A stretch of 10,260 bases of DNA from Propionibacteriaceae bacterium (GTDB lineage: Bacteria; Actinomycetota; Actinomycetes; Propionibacteriales; Propionibacteriaceae): NCBI GenBank assembly GCA_031287505.1, contig JAITSW010000207.1, positions 1 to 10,260 of the forward strand. The letters run 5' to 3'. The notes under the pieces are model-generated. The model made no database searches. It was not told the origin of the DNA and saw only the letters and a program-made list of their open reading frames with translations. This document shows positions 1 to 6,646 of this stretch, one piece after another. How positions within the stretch are numbered: the first letter of the stretch is position 1; every line of letters begins with the position of its first letter. A program made the translations under genes and the position numbers.

Positions 1-515
1 TGCCCGAACCGACGGCCATGACTTTGGCCACGGTGGGCGAAAACGGCTATCCGTCTACCCGCGTGTTGCTGCTGAAATCTGCGGATGCCCGGGGCTTGGT
101 ATTTTTCACCAACTATCACGGACGCAAGGGTCAAGAGTTAGCGTCAAATCCGCACGCCGCAATTCAGTTTCACTGGGTGGAGCTAGAGCGGGTCGTCCGC
201 GTGGAAGGCATAGTTGGGCAGATTCCCGCTTCCGAATCGGATGGGTATTTCCGCACCCGTCCACTGGATTCCCGCATCGGTGCCTGGGCGTCCCCGCAAA
301 GCGAGGTGATTTCGTCGCGGGCCGTCTTACTGGCCAACGCTGCCAAAGCTTCGGCGGCGCATGGCCTGAACCCGCCGCGTCCACCTCATTGGGGCGGTTA
401 TCGCCTCGTCCCCGAAATTTGGGAGTTTTGGCAAGGGCGAAAGTCGCGTCTGCATGATCGCGTCCGCTATCGTCTAGTTGCCGGTGATTGGCTAAAAGAG
501 CGCTTGGCACCGTAG
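1..515 (+). CDS. pdxH: Pyridoxine/pyridoxamine 5'-phosphate oxidase, 5' end outside window
   Basis: This FMN enzyme oxidises pyridoxine or pyridoxamine 5'-phosphate to pyridoxal 5'-phosphate, the last step of vitamin B6 synthesis and salvage, in the cytosol. The frame is already open at base 3 and reads [11 protein letters not shown], the usual PdxH start of the FMN-binding barrel. The internal ATG at 18 is therefore not the true start, and roughly 40 N-terminal residues lie upstream of the window. Visible family motifs are [18 protein letters not shown] (FMN phosphate contact), [18 protein letters not shown], and the C-terminal substrate-binding block [25 protein letters not shown] and ending in ERLAP. 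The C-terminus is complete and no frameshift is seen. It converges on the transporter gene, with about 59 bp between stops. Family assignment is very secure. Confidence 0.96.
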   Translation, partial: PEPTAMTLATVGENGYPSTRVLLLKSADARGLVFFTNYHGRKGQELASNPHAAIQFHWVELERVVRVEGIVGQIPASESDGYFRTRPLDSRIGAWASPQSEVISSRAVLLANAAKASAAHGLNPPRPPHWGGYRLVPEIWEFWQGRKSRLHDRVRYRLVAGDWLKERLAP

Positions 516-522
516 GGGGTAT

Positions 523-575
523 GCAGTGTGGGAAACGGCGTCTTCATTATCTTTGCCCATACTGCCGCTGACGCC
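523..575. terminator. Possible bidirectional terminator with interleaved inverted repeats
   Basis: The short gap between the convergent stops of pdxH and the transporter holds two inverted repeats whose arms alternate. GCAGTGTGGG (523-532) pairs with CCCATACTGC (556-565) with one mismatch. GGCGTC (537-542) pairs with GACGCC (570-575). The arms cannot all form simple nested stems; the topology is pseudoknot-like or mutually exclusive. There is no clear U-tract, so a terminator role rests mostly on position between convergent genes. Confidence 0.3.
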
Positions 576-1504
576 TAGATAAGCAAACTAAGTGTTCCGG
601 CAACGATAAGCACGAGCCCAAAGCCTGATTTTCGGGTCAGCTTCTCTTTGAACAATAAGAATGCGAATGCAACCGTGATCAGGATGCTCAATTTGTCGAT
701 GGGGACGACGATGCTGGCCGGGCCGGTCTGCAGGGCTTTGTAGTAGCACAGCCAGGATAGCCCGGTGGCGATGCCGGAAAGACCGATGAAGGCCAGGTCT
801 TTGCGCGAGATTTTGCCGACGTCCTTTTGGGTGCCTTGGATGAAGACCACGACCCAGGCCATGACTAGCACCACTATGGTGCGGATTGCGGTGCCCAGAT
901 TTGAATCGACGTCTGTGATGCCGACCTTGCCCAAGATGCCGGTAAGCGCGGCAAAGACGGCCGCTCCGAACGCATAGACAAGCCAGAGGTTATCCCGGAT
1001 GCGGATGGTCAGCGTTACGGTGGTTGGCGAATCGGAAGCCGCAGAGTTCTGGCCGTCTTCACTCGTTTCCCCTTCGTTTGCGGTCTTTTTAAGCTCGATC
1101 ATCAAGAAGGTGCCAATCCCGATAGCGGCCATCGCTAGCGCCCTGAGCCAGGTGACGCTCTCGCCCAGAAAGATGAACGCCAGCAACATCGTCAAGACTG
1201 TGGAGGATTTATCGATGGGGACGACCTTGTTGACGTCCCCAATTTGGATCGCCCTGAAGTAGCACAGCCATGAGCCTCCGGTGGCAAAACCAGAGAGCAC
1301 CAAGAAGAGTAGGCTCTTGCCGCTGATCTGCCAGATGCCTTCATGGGCGCCGGTGAGAAACACCAAAAGCCAGGCGAAAATGATAACGACAATAGTGCGC
1401 AAGGCGGTCGCCAAGTTGGAATCAGTGTTCTTGATTCCGATTTTTGCCAAGATGGACGTGAGTCCGGCAAAGACCGCCGCCCCAAAAGCCAACACAACCC
1501 ACAT
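575..1504 (-). CDS. DMT-superfamily EamA transporter, tandem two-domain form
   Basis: This is a predicted inner-membrane permease of the drug/metabolite transporter superfamily; the substrate cannot be told from sequence. The 309 residues contain two EamA domains, about 1-140 and 173-309. They are joined by a hydrophilic acidic linker (about 141-172) that lacks any membrane segment. Each half has about five hydrophobic helices. The halves are unusually alike: both carry AFGAAVFA, DSNL.TA.RTIVV, SG.ATG.SWLCY and VVPIDK, and by eye about half of all positions are identical. Ordinary two-domain EamA proteins have far more diverged halves, so this looks like a fairly recent fusion or duplication of a single-domain (about 140 aa) EamA gene. 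The start at 1504 follows a purine-rich AAAGAGAAC stretch. The gene is monocistronic by spacing and convergent with pdxH. Confidence 0.9.
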   Translation of the reverse strand: MWVVLAFGAAVFAGLTSILAKIGIKNTDSNLATALRTIVVIIFAWLLVFLTGAHEGIWQISGKSLLFLVLSGFATGGSWLCYFRAIQIGDVNKVVPIDKSSTVLTMLLAFIFLGESVTWLRALAMAAIGIGTFLMIELKKTANEGETSEDGQNSAASDSPTTVTLTIRIRDNLWLVYAFGAAVFAALTGILGKVGITDVDSNLGTAIRTIVVLVMAWVVVFIQGTQKDVGKISRKDLAFIGLSGIATGLSWLCYYKALQTGPASIVVPIDKLSILITVAFAFLLFKEKLTRKSGFGLVLIVAGTLSLLI

Positions 1505-1686
1505 GTCGTTCTCTTTCTATAAAATGCCGCGAGTGAACGAAATTGTGGGGAGGCTGTCCCCGTGTGATGCCGTTTTCCCCAGGTCGTCCAATTTAGATTA
1601 TCGTCGTTTTATCGAACTTGGGTGCGATCTACGGCGCTAGGGGTTGTCTTGGCTGTAGCCGCGCTTGCCTGATCGGCAAAACAATG
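1505..1686. other. Intergenic region between the transporter start and the ilvD downstream repeats
   Basis: This stretch, together with the repeats to its right, forms a gap of about 320 bp without a credible gene. It should contain the promoter of the leftward transporter gene. An AT-rich segment around 1590-1615 (GATAATCT on the minus strand) is a possible -10, but no convincing -35 was found. A small hairpin, TTGCC with GGCAA, lies at 1665-1679 next to an A-rich run. Short ORFs here lack coding character. Confidence 0.4.
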
Positions 1687-1865
1687 TCAGTTGTAGCGCA
1701 ATTTCCGTGCCGCACCTTGGGAGCCGGGCTCGCCGGTGTTCGCTGCCTGGCATTGCTGGTTGTTGCGTAACTCCCGTGCCGCACGCTACGGAAATTGTCC
1801 ACCAGCGTGGTGGACGAATGGCATCGCTAGTTGTCGCGCAGCTCCCGCGCCGCACCCTTATCGGC
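1687..1865 (-). repeat. Three tandem imperfect copies of the ilvD 3' terminus, 69-71 bp period
   Basis: The last codons of ilvD (plus-strand block beginning at 1830) recur at 1759 and 1690. The block reads GTTGTxGCGxAxxTxCCG.GCCGCAC on the plus strand. The genuine copy and the 1759 copy match over about 36 bp with about six substitutions, including the left flank GGCAT.GCT. Read in the ilvD frame on the minus strand, the genuine end is [14 protein letters not shown]. The middle copy reads AARELRNNQ without a stop and the outer copy reads QGAARKLRYN-stop. The repeats therefore preserve peptide-level similarity, not just bases. Between the copies the sequence is unrelated apart from hairpins. 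This is a local array, not CRISPR: there are three diverged units, no constant repeat and no cas genes. Confidence 0.85.
1797..1815 (-). terminator. Perfect 8-bp hairpin just after ilvD, likely terminator
   Basis: GTCCACCA and TGGTGGAC form a perfect 8-bp stem with a 3-base loop, 12 bases beyond the ilvD stop. On the minus strand it is followed only by AATTTCC, a poor U-tract, so it could be a weak intrinsic terminator or a 3'-end stabiliser. It lies in the spacer between the first and second ilvD-tail copies. Confidence 0.45.
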
Positions 1866-3671
1866 TGAGAGCGCCATGGACGCGTAGACCTTCAGCGCGG
1901 TTGAGACTTCTCGGTTGCGGGTTTTGGGCTTCCAGCCGATGGCGTCTTGACGCGCGCGGCGCGCGGCCAGGGTTGTGTCATCTGCCAAGAGTTTGACGGA
2001 TCGGTCTGGGATATTGATTTCGATGATGTCGCCGTCTTCGATCAGGCCGATTGTGCCGCCGGCGGCAGCTTCGGGGGAGACGTGGCCGATGCATAGACCA
2101 GACGAGCCGCCGGAGAAACGCCCGTCTGTGATCAGCGCGCACTTGGGGCCCAAGCCAATGCCTTTGAGGTAGGACGTCGGATAGAGCATTTCCTGCATTC
2201 CGGGACCGCCTTTGGGGCCTTCGTAACGGACGACGACAACGTCGCCAGCTTCGATACGCCCACCCAGGATGGCATCCACGGCCTCTTCTTGGGATTCGGT
2301 GACTTTGGCCGTCCCTGTGAAAACCCATTGGTCAGCCGGGACGCCGGCGGTCTTGACGATAGCGCCGTCGCTGGCAACATTGCCCTTGAGGATGGCCAGG
2401 CCGCCCTCCTTTGTGTAGGGATGCCCGACATCGCGGATACATCCGGCTTCGGAGTCGAGGTCTAGCGTTTCCCAGCGCGCTGTGGAGCTAAAAGCCTCAA
2501 TGGTGCGGACGCCGCCGGGTGCCGCGTGGAAAAGCTCGACAGCTTCATCGCTTGCCTGGGAGCCGCGCACATCCCAGGTAGCCAGCCACTCGTCAAGCGA
2601 TTGGGAGTGGACGGCGTGGACATCGCGGTCGAGCAGGCCGCCGCGGTCAAGCTCGCCGATGATGGCCGCAATGCCGCCGGCGCGATGCACGTCTTCCATG
2701 TAGAACGACGTGGTGTTGGGTGCCACCTTGCACAGGCAGGGAGTGACGCGCGAGAGGGCGTCGATGTCGTCGGAATCAAAGTCAACATTTGCCTCGTGGG
2801 CGGCAGCGAGCAGGTGTAGCACGGTATTCGTCGAGCCGCCCATGGCGATATCCACGCGCATGGCATTGGCGAAGGCTGATTTGGTGGCGATTGATTTTGG
2901 CAGGACGGAGGCATCATCGTGGTCATACCAACGCCGGGTTAGCTCCATGATGAGCTTGCCGGCGTTGAGGAAGAGATTGCGGCGGGCGGCGCTGGTCGCC
3001 AGCGTTGAGCCGTTGCCCGGCAGTGCGAGGCCGATGACTTCAAGCAGGCAATTCATCGAGTTTGCGGTGAACATGCCCGAACACGAGCCGCATGTTGGGC
3101 AGGCAGAGGTCTCGATGATCTCCATCTGCTCATCGGAAACGCCGCTGTCCACTGCCTTCGACATGGCGTCGATAAGGTCAAGGCGGGTGACTTTCCCGCC
3201 GGCGACCAGATGGGCCTTGCCTGCTTCCATCGGGCCGCCGCTGACGAAAACTGTCGGAATATTGAGGCGAAGAGCGGCGATTAGCATGCCGGGCGTGATC
3301 TTGTCGCAATTGGAGATGCATACCAGCGCGTCGGCTTTGTGGGCGTTCACCATGTACTCCACCGAATCGGCGATTAGCTCGCGGCTGGGCAGCGAGTAGA
3401 GCATGCCGTCGTGACCCATGGCAATGCCGTCGTCAATGGCAATGGTGTTGAACTCGCGCGCAATGCCGCCGGCCTCATGTACGGCCTGCGCCACCAACGA
3501 CCCCAGATCTTTAAGGTGGACGTGGCCGGGCACAAACTGCGTGAAAGAGTTGGCAATTGCGATGATCGGCTTGCCGATATCTTCTTCGGCAACACCGGTC
3601 GCACGCCAAAGTGCGCGCGCTCCAGCCATATTTCGTCCATGGGTAGTAGTGCGAGAACGTAATTCGGGCAT
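1827..3671 (-). CDS. ilvD: Dihydroxy-acid dehydratase
   Basis: IlvD is the Fe-S, Mg-dependent dehydratase that turns 2,3-dihydroxy-isovalerate and 2,3-dihydroxy-3-methylvalerate into the 2-keto acid precursors of valine/leucine and isoleucine. The chosen start at 3671 gives 614 aa opening [20 protein letters not shown], aligned with the E. coli enzyme's start. AGAAAGG lies 8 bases upstream. An upstream in-frame GTG at 3758 would add 29 non-homologous residues. Visible motifs are [30 protein letters not shown] (metal ligand about D81), [11 protein letters not shown] (cluster C122, catalytic-site D123/K124), [20 protein letters not shown] (cluster Cys about 191-197) and [30 protein letters not shown] near the end. 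It is the longer, proteobacterial-like form of about 615 aa and ends [13 protein letters not shown]. No other ilv gene adjoins it. Confidence 0.98.
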   Translation of the reverse strand: MPELRSRTTTHGRNMAGARALWRATGVAEEDIGKPIIAIANSFTQFVPGHVHLKDLGSLVAQAVHEAGGIAREFNTIAIDDGIAMGHDGMLYSLPSRELIADSVEYMVNAHKADALVCISNCDKITPGMLIAALRLNIPTVFVSGGPMEAGKAHLVAGGKVTRLDLIDAMSKAVDSGVSDEQMEIIETSACPTCGSCSGMFTANSMNCLLEVIGLALPGNGSTLATSAARRNLFLNAGKLIMELTRRWYDHDDASVLPKSIATKSAFANAMRVDIAMGGSTNTVLHLLAAAHEANVDFDSDDIDALSRVTPCLCKVAPNTTSFYMEDVHRAGGIAAIIGELDRGGLLDRDVHAVHSQSLDEWLATWDVRGSQASDEAVELFHAAPGGVRTIEAFSSTARWETLDLDSEAGCIRDVGHPYTKEGGLAILKGNVASDGAIVKTAGVPADQWVFTGTAKVTESQEEAVDAILGGRIEAGDVVVVRYEGPKGGPGMQEMLYPTSYLKGIGLGPKCALITDGRFSGGSSGLCIGHVSPEAAAGGTIGLIEDGDIIEINIPDRSVKLLADDTTLAARRARQDAIGWKPKTRNREVSTALKVYASMALSADKGAARELRDN

Positions 3672-3800
3672 TTCTTGAGCCTTTCTCTTGCCATCGACAA
3701 TCGTAGTCGTCCAGCATCGGCGAGTTCGCGAATCGGACGCCGTGAAACCGGGGCACAATGGCTTTCTTATTGGATTTGCCTAACTTGGCCGGGGATCGGG
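3672..3800 (-). promoter_or_regulatory. ilvD leader and promoter region
   Basis: About 130 bases separate the ilvD start from the repeat array to the right. The region must hold the ilvD 5' leader and perhaps its promoter. AGAAAGG before the ATG is the ribosome binding site. No run of Val, Leu or Ile codons typical of an attenuator leader peptide and no T-box-like structure was recognised. No -10/-35 pair could be named with confidence. Confidence 0.35.
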
Positions 3801-4013
3801 GAGTTTCTCGGGGACGACGGATACCCCAAGCCAGAAATCGTGGCCGACAAAACATAGCGGGCAGGTCAAGGAGTTTCTCGGAGACGAGGGGTATCTCAAG
3901 TCTCGCGTGGCGTGGGATGGGTGGGCGCGCATCCGTTTGGAGTTTTCCGGGGACGAGGGGAAACCTCAAGGCTCCCTTTGATGTCTTGAGACATCACATA
4001 TCTCAAGCCTCCC
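3801..4013 (-). repeat. Three tandem 70-bp-period repeats carrying copies of the vapC 3' end
   Basis: On the plus strand the phrase GAGTTTCTCGGGGACGA begins at 3801, recurs with one change at 3871 and, more diverged, at 3940, a period of 70 and 69 bp. About 24 bases after each comes a second conserved phrase, CCCAAGCC (3825), CTCAAGTCTC (3895) and CTCAAGGCTCCC (3965). The same phrase occurs once more as CTCAAGCCTCCC at 4002-4013, which is the end of vapC. On the minus strand vapC ends PWEA-stop; two copies read REP-stop and RET-stop in the matching frame, and the farthest copy has lost the stop. The roughly 35-bp conserved core alternates with unrelated spacer of similar length. Confidence 0.8.
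3979..3996 (-). terminator. Hairpin 6 bases beyond vapC
   Basis: TGATGTC-TTGA-GACATCA is a perfect 7-bp stem with a 4-base loop, immediately downstream of the toxin gene stop. It lacks a following U-tract on the minus strand, so termination is possible but not shown. It separates the true vapC tail from the first downstream copy of that tail. Confidence 0.35.
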
Positions 4014-4416
4014 AGGGGTTGACGAGTTTTAGGTCCAGGTGTTCGAAATCTCTGGTGTTCCGGGTGGCTAGGGCGAGATCGTTTACCAGGCAAATGGCTG
4101 CGATCATGGCATCGGCAACCGAGATTGGACGACCCATCTTGCGTCTTTGAGCAGAGATTCTTCCGTAAACCTTCGCGGCACGTGTGTCGAAGTGGAAGGT
4201 CGTCTCCCGATATCGGTCGATGATCCCTTCAGTGATTTGCTTCTGCTCGGCTTTGCGTCGACCAGTTGGGAGTATTTCTACCCCGAAGTAGAGCTCGGCA
4301 ACAGTAATGGATGTCAATGCTGTGCCGCTTTGAAGGGATGCTAACCATTCGACAACTTGGGTATCTGGATTTCTTGCGGATATTTCGGAAACGGTATTTG
4401 TATCGAGAATGATCAT
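4003..4416 (-). CDS. vapC: VapC/FitB-type PIN-domain ribonuclease toxin
   Basis: This is the 137-aa toxin of a type II toxin-antitoxin module: a Mg-dependent endoribonuclease held inactive by the upstream antitoxin. The whole protein is one PIN domain. Acidic metal-binding residues are visible at D5 (MIILDTNTVSE), E41 (TVAELYFGVE), D102 (PISVADAMIAA) and D123 (TRNTRDFEHL). All four catalytic acids are present, so it should be active. It starts inside the antitoxin stop codon (ATGA overlap), showing translational coupling. The C-terminus LVNPWEA is typical. The tail of this gene is repeated downstream. The RNA target (tRNA, rRNA or other) cannot be predicted. Confidence 0.95.
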   Translation of the reverse strand: MIILDTNTVSEISARNPDTQVVEWLASLQSGTALTSITVAELYFGVEILPTGRRKAEQKQITEGIIDRYRETTFHFDTRAAKVYGRISAQRRKMGRPISVADAMIAAICLVNDLALATRNTRDFEHLDLKLVNPWEA

Positions 4417-4694
4417 TGATTCGAACCGTCCGCCTCTTTGTCAAGGTATGGCTGGATGAAGTCAGGTATCTGCTGGTATGAATCACGCGGAGGTAATTCC
4501 AGATCTAATCCGCCAAATTCTTTACGCATATTGTCGCAGAATGCCAGCAGGTCTTTACCCAAGACCCCTGGCAGATAACGCTCAGCCAACAGTGCTCGCA
4601 CCTCGGCTTCCATTGATCGACCGTTTTTTGCTGCTTCGATCTTGATCTTGTTTCGCACAACAATGTCAACATTCCTAATAGTCAGGGTCGCCAT
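4413..4694 (-). CDS. FitA-like ribbon-helix-helix antitoxin
   Basis: This 93-aa protein binds and neutralises the PIN toxin and represses its own operon. The N-terminal MATLTIRNVDIVVRNKIKIE followed by AAKNGRSMEAEVRALL is the FitA-type ribbon-helix-helix (about residues 1-40). The C-terminal half, rich in acidic and aromatic residues (about 45-88), would be the toxin-wrapping tail. The start at 4694 is set by a strong GGGAGGA four bases upstream and by where family similarity begins. A longer open frame to 4808 adds 38 residues without similarity and would cover the operator. It overlaps vapC by four bases. Confidence 0.92.
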   Translation of the reverse strand: MATLTIRNVDIVVRNKIKIEAAKNGRSMEAEVRALLAERYLPGVLGKDLLAFCDNMRKEFGGLDLELPPRDSYQQIPDFIQPYLDKEADGSNQ

Positions 4695-4709
4695 AGTTCC
4701 TCCCGCAAG

Positions 4710-4736
4710 CCAAGTGCTGTCAATGCTAGCACTTGG
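4710..4736. promoter_or_regulatory. Inverted-repeat operator upstream of the antitoxin gene
   Basis: CCAAGTGCT and AGCACTTGG are perfect 9-bp arms around a 9-base spacer, centred 29 bp upstream of the antitoxin ATG. Ribbon-helix-helix antitoxins autoregulate through such dyads, so this is the likely operator; that role is inferred from position and symmetry. The nearby TGCTAGCAT on the minus strand could be an extended -10. Confidence 0.65.
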
Positions 4737-4859
4737 AGCATGAGTTGTTTCTTTGCTGGTATTCCCAAAAGCTGTTGCAGCTGTCATGGCGAGTTCTCCT
4801 TCTTCCAATTTCGATGCTAAGCCGAGGGCGGGCTCTGCCGCACTTCAATTTCCCTTGCC

Positions 4860-4896
4860 TGTGGATAACTTTTCGCGAATCAAGAATTGTGGATAA
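4860..4896 (-). promoter_or_regulatory. Two perfect DnaA boxes in direct repeat
   Basis: TGTGGATAA, the reverse complement of the DnaA consensus TTATCCACA, occurs at 4860-4868 and 4888-4896 in the same orientation, 28 bp apart. The match extends to the 11-mer TGTGGATAACT in both. They sit in the divergent region between the toxin-antitoxin operon and the GntR operon, just upstream of the latter's promoter. No dnaA, dnaN or AT-rich unwinding region adjoins them, so this is not a chromosomal origin. Confidence 0.6.
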
Positions 4897-4903
4897 CTCC
4901 GGG

Positions 4904-4943
4904 ATTGCACTATTGTTCTATCTGTTATAGTCTAAATATAACA
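4904..4943 (+). promoter_or_regulatory. Promoter and autoregulatory operator of the GntR operon
   Basis: A candidate promoter has -35 ATTGCA (4904-4909) and -10 TATAGT (4926-4931), 16 bp apart. The -10 lies inside a perfect dyad, TGTTATA (4923-4929) and TATAACA (4937-4943), with a 7-base spacer. YtrA-type GntR repressors bind such palindromes over their own promoter, so a dimer here would block transcription. The dyad is directly seen; its use by this regulator is inferred. Confidence 0.65.
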
Positions 4944-4961
4944 AAATTGAGGAGGTGTCAG

Positions 4962-5420
4962 ATGCTGCTTTCCATCGAGCCGGCCAGCGACGTCCCGCTG
5001 TATCTGCAACTGCGCAATCAGTTGGTTGGCGCACTGGTTCATGGCGAACTCAAAGAGGGTGATTCGCTGCCGTCCGTAAGACAGTTGGCAGTCGATCTTG
5101 GCATCAACCTGCACACGGTCAACAAGGCTTACAAAGTGCTCCAAGACGAGGGCTTTCTGAAAATTTACGGGCGCAAGGGTGCCGTTATCACTGCCCCGCC
5201 CACGCTCAGCGAGAGCTATTTGGCCGAGCTTGAAGCCAAGCTATCCAGGCTCTATGTCGAGGCTCGCAGCCACGGAGTCGATGCCGCCCTATTTGCCCGG
5301 ACGGTACAAGCGGCCCAACGCGCAATCGACGAGCAAGACCCCATCCCAAATAGCAATTCCAAGGTTGACCCTCCGGATGCCACCCAACTCCCCACCGTTT
5401 CGAAAGGAACAAAATCATGA
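4962..5420 (+). CDS. GntR-family transcriptional regulator, YtrA subfamily
   Basis: This is a 152-aa DNA-binding repressor. The winged helix-turn-helix spans about residues 10-78, with PLYLQLRNQLVGALVHGEL, LPSVRQLAVDLGINLHTVNKAY and the wing around KIYGRKGAVI. The short C-terminal helix pair (about 83-122), without a ligand-binding FadR or UTRA domain, marks the YtrA subfamily; the last 30 residues are polar and probably disordered. The start at 4962 is fixed by GAGGAGGT six bases upstream. An open frame upstream (to 4887) has no similarity. The stop overlaps the next gene's ATG (ATGA), so both are one operon. YtrA regulators usually control adjacent membrane protein or ABC transporter genes and often respond to envelope stress; the signal here is unknown. 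Confidence 0.94.
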   Translation: MLLSIEPASDVPLYLQLRNQLVGALVHGELKEGDSLPSVRQLAVDLGINLHTVNKAYKVLQDEGFLKIYGRKGAVITAPPTLSESYLAELEAKLSRLYVEARSHGVDAALFARTVQAAQRAIDEQDPIPNSNSKVDPPDATQLPTVSKGTKS

Positions 5421-6529
5421 TGCTCGCAGTCCTGCTCATCGTTGACGTGCTGCTCATCGCGTCTTGCGCCTTCACTCCGTACGTCACCCGCAAGACTGAG
5501 CTCTTTGGGGTGACCCTCCCCTCGGCACACACCAACGATCCGGAATTGGCCCTGATGCGGGCCGGCTATCGAAACCAGCTATTGGCAAGCGGTGTGGCGC
5601 TAATCGCAGCCAGCCTCGCGCTGGGCCTCTACCTCGATTGGAAATCGGCCCTCGCCCCGATCCTGTGGGTAGGGCTGGTCTTCGCCTACTTGATTGCGGC
5701 TTTCGTCCTATATCTGCCCAAACATCGGCAGATGAAGAGAATCAAGCAATCGAAAAACTGGGACACCGATGCCGATGCCGCCGTGATCGTGGTTGACACC
5801 ACACCTGCCACCCAAGACGTTGTCTCGCCAGCCTGGCTGCTGTTATTCCCCTTGATCTGGGCGCTAACGGTGTTAGGTATTTTGGTTGTCTGGCCAAACG
5901 TCCCGGAACAAGTTCCGGTTCACTTCGATGTCAACGGCGTCGCGGATGTTTATCAGCCCAAAGGCTTTGGCGCCGTTGCCCCGCTGCTCATTGTGCAAGT
6001 TTTCCTGGCAGCGGTTATCAGTGGGACGTATTTCTTGATTCGGGCGTCCAAACGCCAAATTGATGCGGCTAACCCTGATACCTCCAGATTGCAGAGTATC
6101 CGGTTCCGGCGCGTTACCACCGGTTTTGAAATCGCCGTGGGGGTGGTGGTGTCGCTAGCCATCGGTGCCATGCAGATTGTGACACTGCACGGGGCGGAAA
6201 ACCCTTGGGTCATCATGACCCCAATCTTCGCTATGTTGGCCATCGTGCTTGGCGGGACGTATTTCTTGATGTTCCGCGTAGGCCAGGGCGGCTCTCGGCT
6301 GCCGGAGCCCCGAGGCGCAAACAGCCGCAATGCCAACGTCAACGACGACCGTTTCTGGAAGTTGGGACAGTTCTACTTCAACCCGGACGACCCGGCGCTC
6401 TTCGTCGAAAAGCGCTTCGGTGTGGGATACACGGTAAACCTAGCCCGCCCGACGACGTGGGTTTTGCTTGGTGGATTGCTGGTGCTGATAGCGGCGCTGA
6501 TAGTGACGACGTTCTGGCTTACGGGCTAG
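5417..6529 (+). CDS. DUF1648/DUF5808 multi-pass membrane protein
   Basis: This 370-aa integral membrane protein has about eight hydrophobic segments (near 2-20, 57-73, 79-100, 139-160, 186-208, 235-256, 266-286 and 346-368). The segment FPLIWALTVLGILVVW followed by NVPEQVPVHFDVNGVADVY (about 144-179) is the DUF1648 motif found in SdpI-like proteins. FWKLGQFYFNPDDPALFVEKRFG (about 313-335) is the DUF5808 signature. The start at 5417, overlapping the regulator stop, has AAAGGA about 8 bases upstream; a second ATG follows directly at 5420. SdpI-type relatives give immunity to a secreted toxin, but most DUF1648 proteins are uncharacterised. Here the safest statement is a membrane protein controlled by its own GntR repressor, perhaps in envelope-stress or peptide defence. 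Confidence 0.88.
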   Translation: MMLAVLLIVDVLLIASCAFTPYVTRKTELFGVTLPSAHTNDPELALMRAGYRNQLLASGVALIAASLALGLYLDWKSALAPILWVGLVFAYLIAAFVLYLPKHRQMKRIKQSKNWDTDADAAVIVVDTTPATQDVVSPAWLLLFPLIWALTVLGILVVWPNVPEQVPVHFDVNGVADVYQPKGFGAVAPLLIVQVFLAAVISGTYFLIRASKRQIDAANPDTSRLQSIRFRRVTTGFEIAVGVVVSLAIGAMQIVTLHGAENPWVIMTPIFAMLAIVLGGTYFLMFRVGQGGSRLPEPRGANSRNANVNDDRFWKLGQFYFNPDDPALFVEKRFGVGYTVNLARPTTWVLLGGLLVLIAALIVTTFWLTG

Positions 6530-6646
6530 CCTGATGCTTTCGTAGGTAAGCTCAAGAATGGGATTCGGATTGTAAACTGCAACGCCGATTGAGTTTCGTT
6601 GGCGATAACAGCCAATCGCTATAGCGTCAGTTCGTATCGCTGACGT
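6530..6646. other. Non-coding stretch with small palindromes after the DUF1648 gene
   Basis: No gene is supported here. It holds GGCTAGCC across the DUF1648 gene's stop, a perfect 10-bp palindrome CGCTATAGCG (6617-6626), and a hairpin CGTCAG (6625-6630) with CTGACG (6640-6645). None has a U-tract, so transcription termination after the operon is not clearly encoded. Confidence 0.4.

Noticed and set aside
516..574. tRNA or small RNA gene between pdxH and the transporter
   Set aside because: The inverted repeats do not fit a cloverleaf and no TPsiC-like motif is present.
1687..1865. Possible CRISPR array
   Set aside because: Only three diverged units that match a gene end; no constant repeat and no cas genes. 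The same applies to 3801-4013 and 8562-8696.
2710..3399. 229-codon open frame opposite ilvD
   Set aside because: Low-complexity shadow translation inside a fully conserved ilvD on the other strand.
3672..3758. ilvD start at GTG 3758 or an attenuator leader peptide
   Set aside because: The extension is not conserved with IlvD, and no branched-chain amino acid codon cluster with terminator/antiterminator was found.
3511..3969. 152-codon minus-strand frame over the ilvD start and repeat array
   Set aside because: It overlaps the ilvD N-terminus in another frame, runs through the 70-bp repeats and shows no recognisable domain.
4695..4808. N-terminal extension of the antitoxin to 4808
   Set aside because: The extra 38 residues have no ribbon-helix-helix similarity, cover the operator dyad, and the strong ribosome binding site fits the ATG at 4694.
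4860..4896. Chromosomal or plasmid replication origin
   Set aside because: Two DnaA boxes only, without dnaA/dnaN/rep genes, an AT-rich unwinding element or further boxes nearby.
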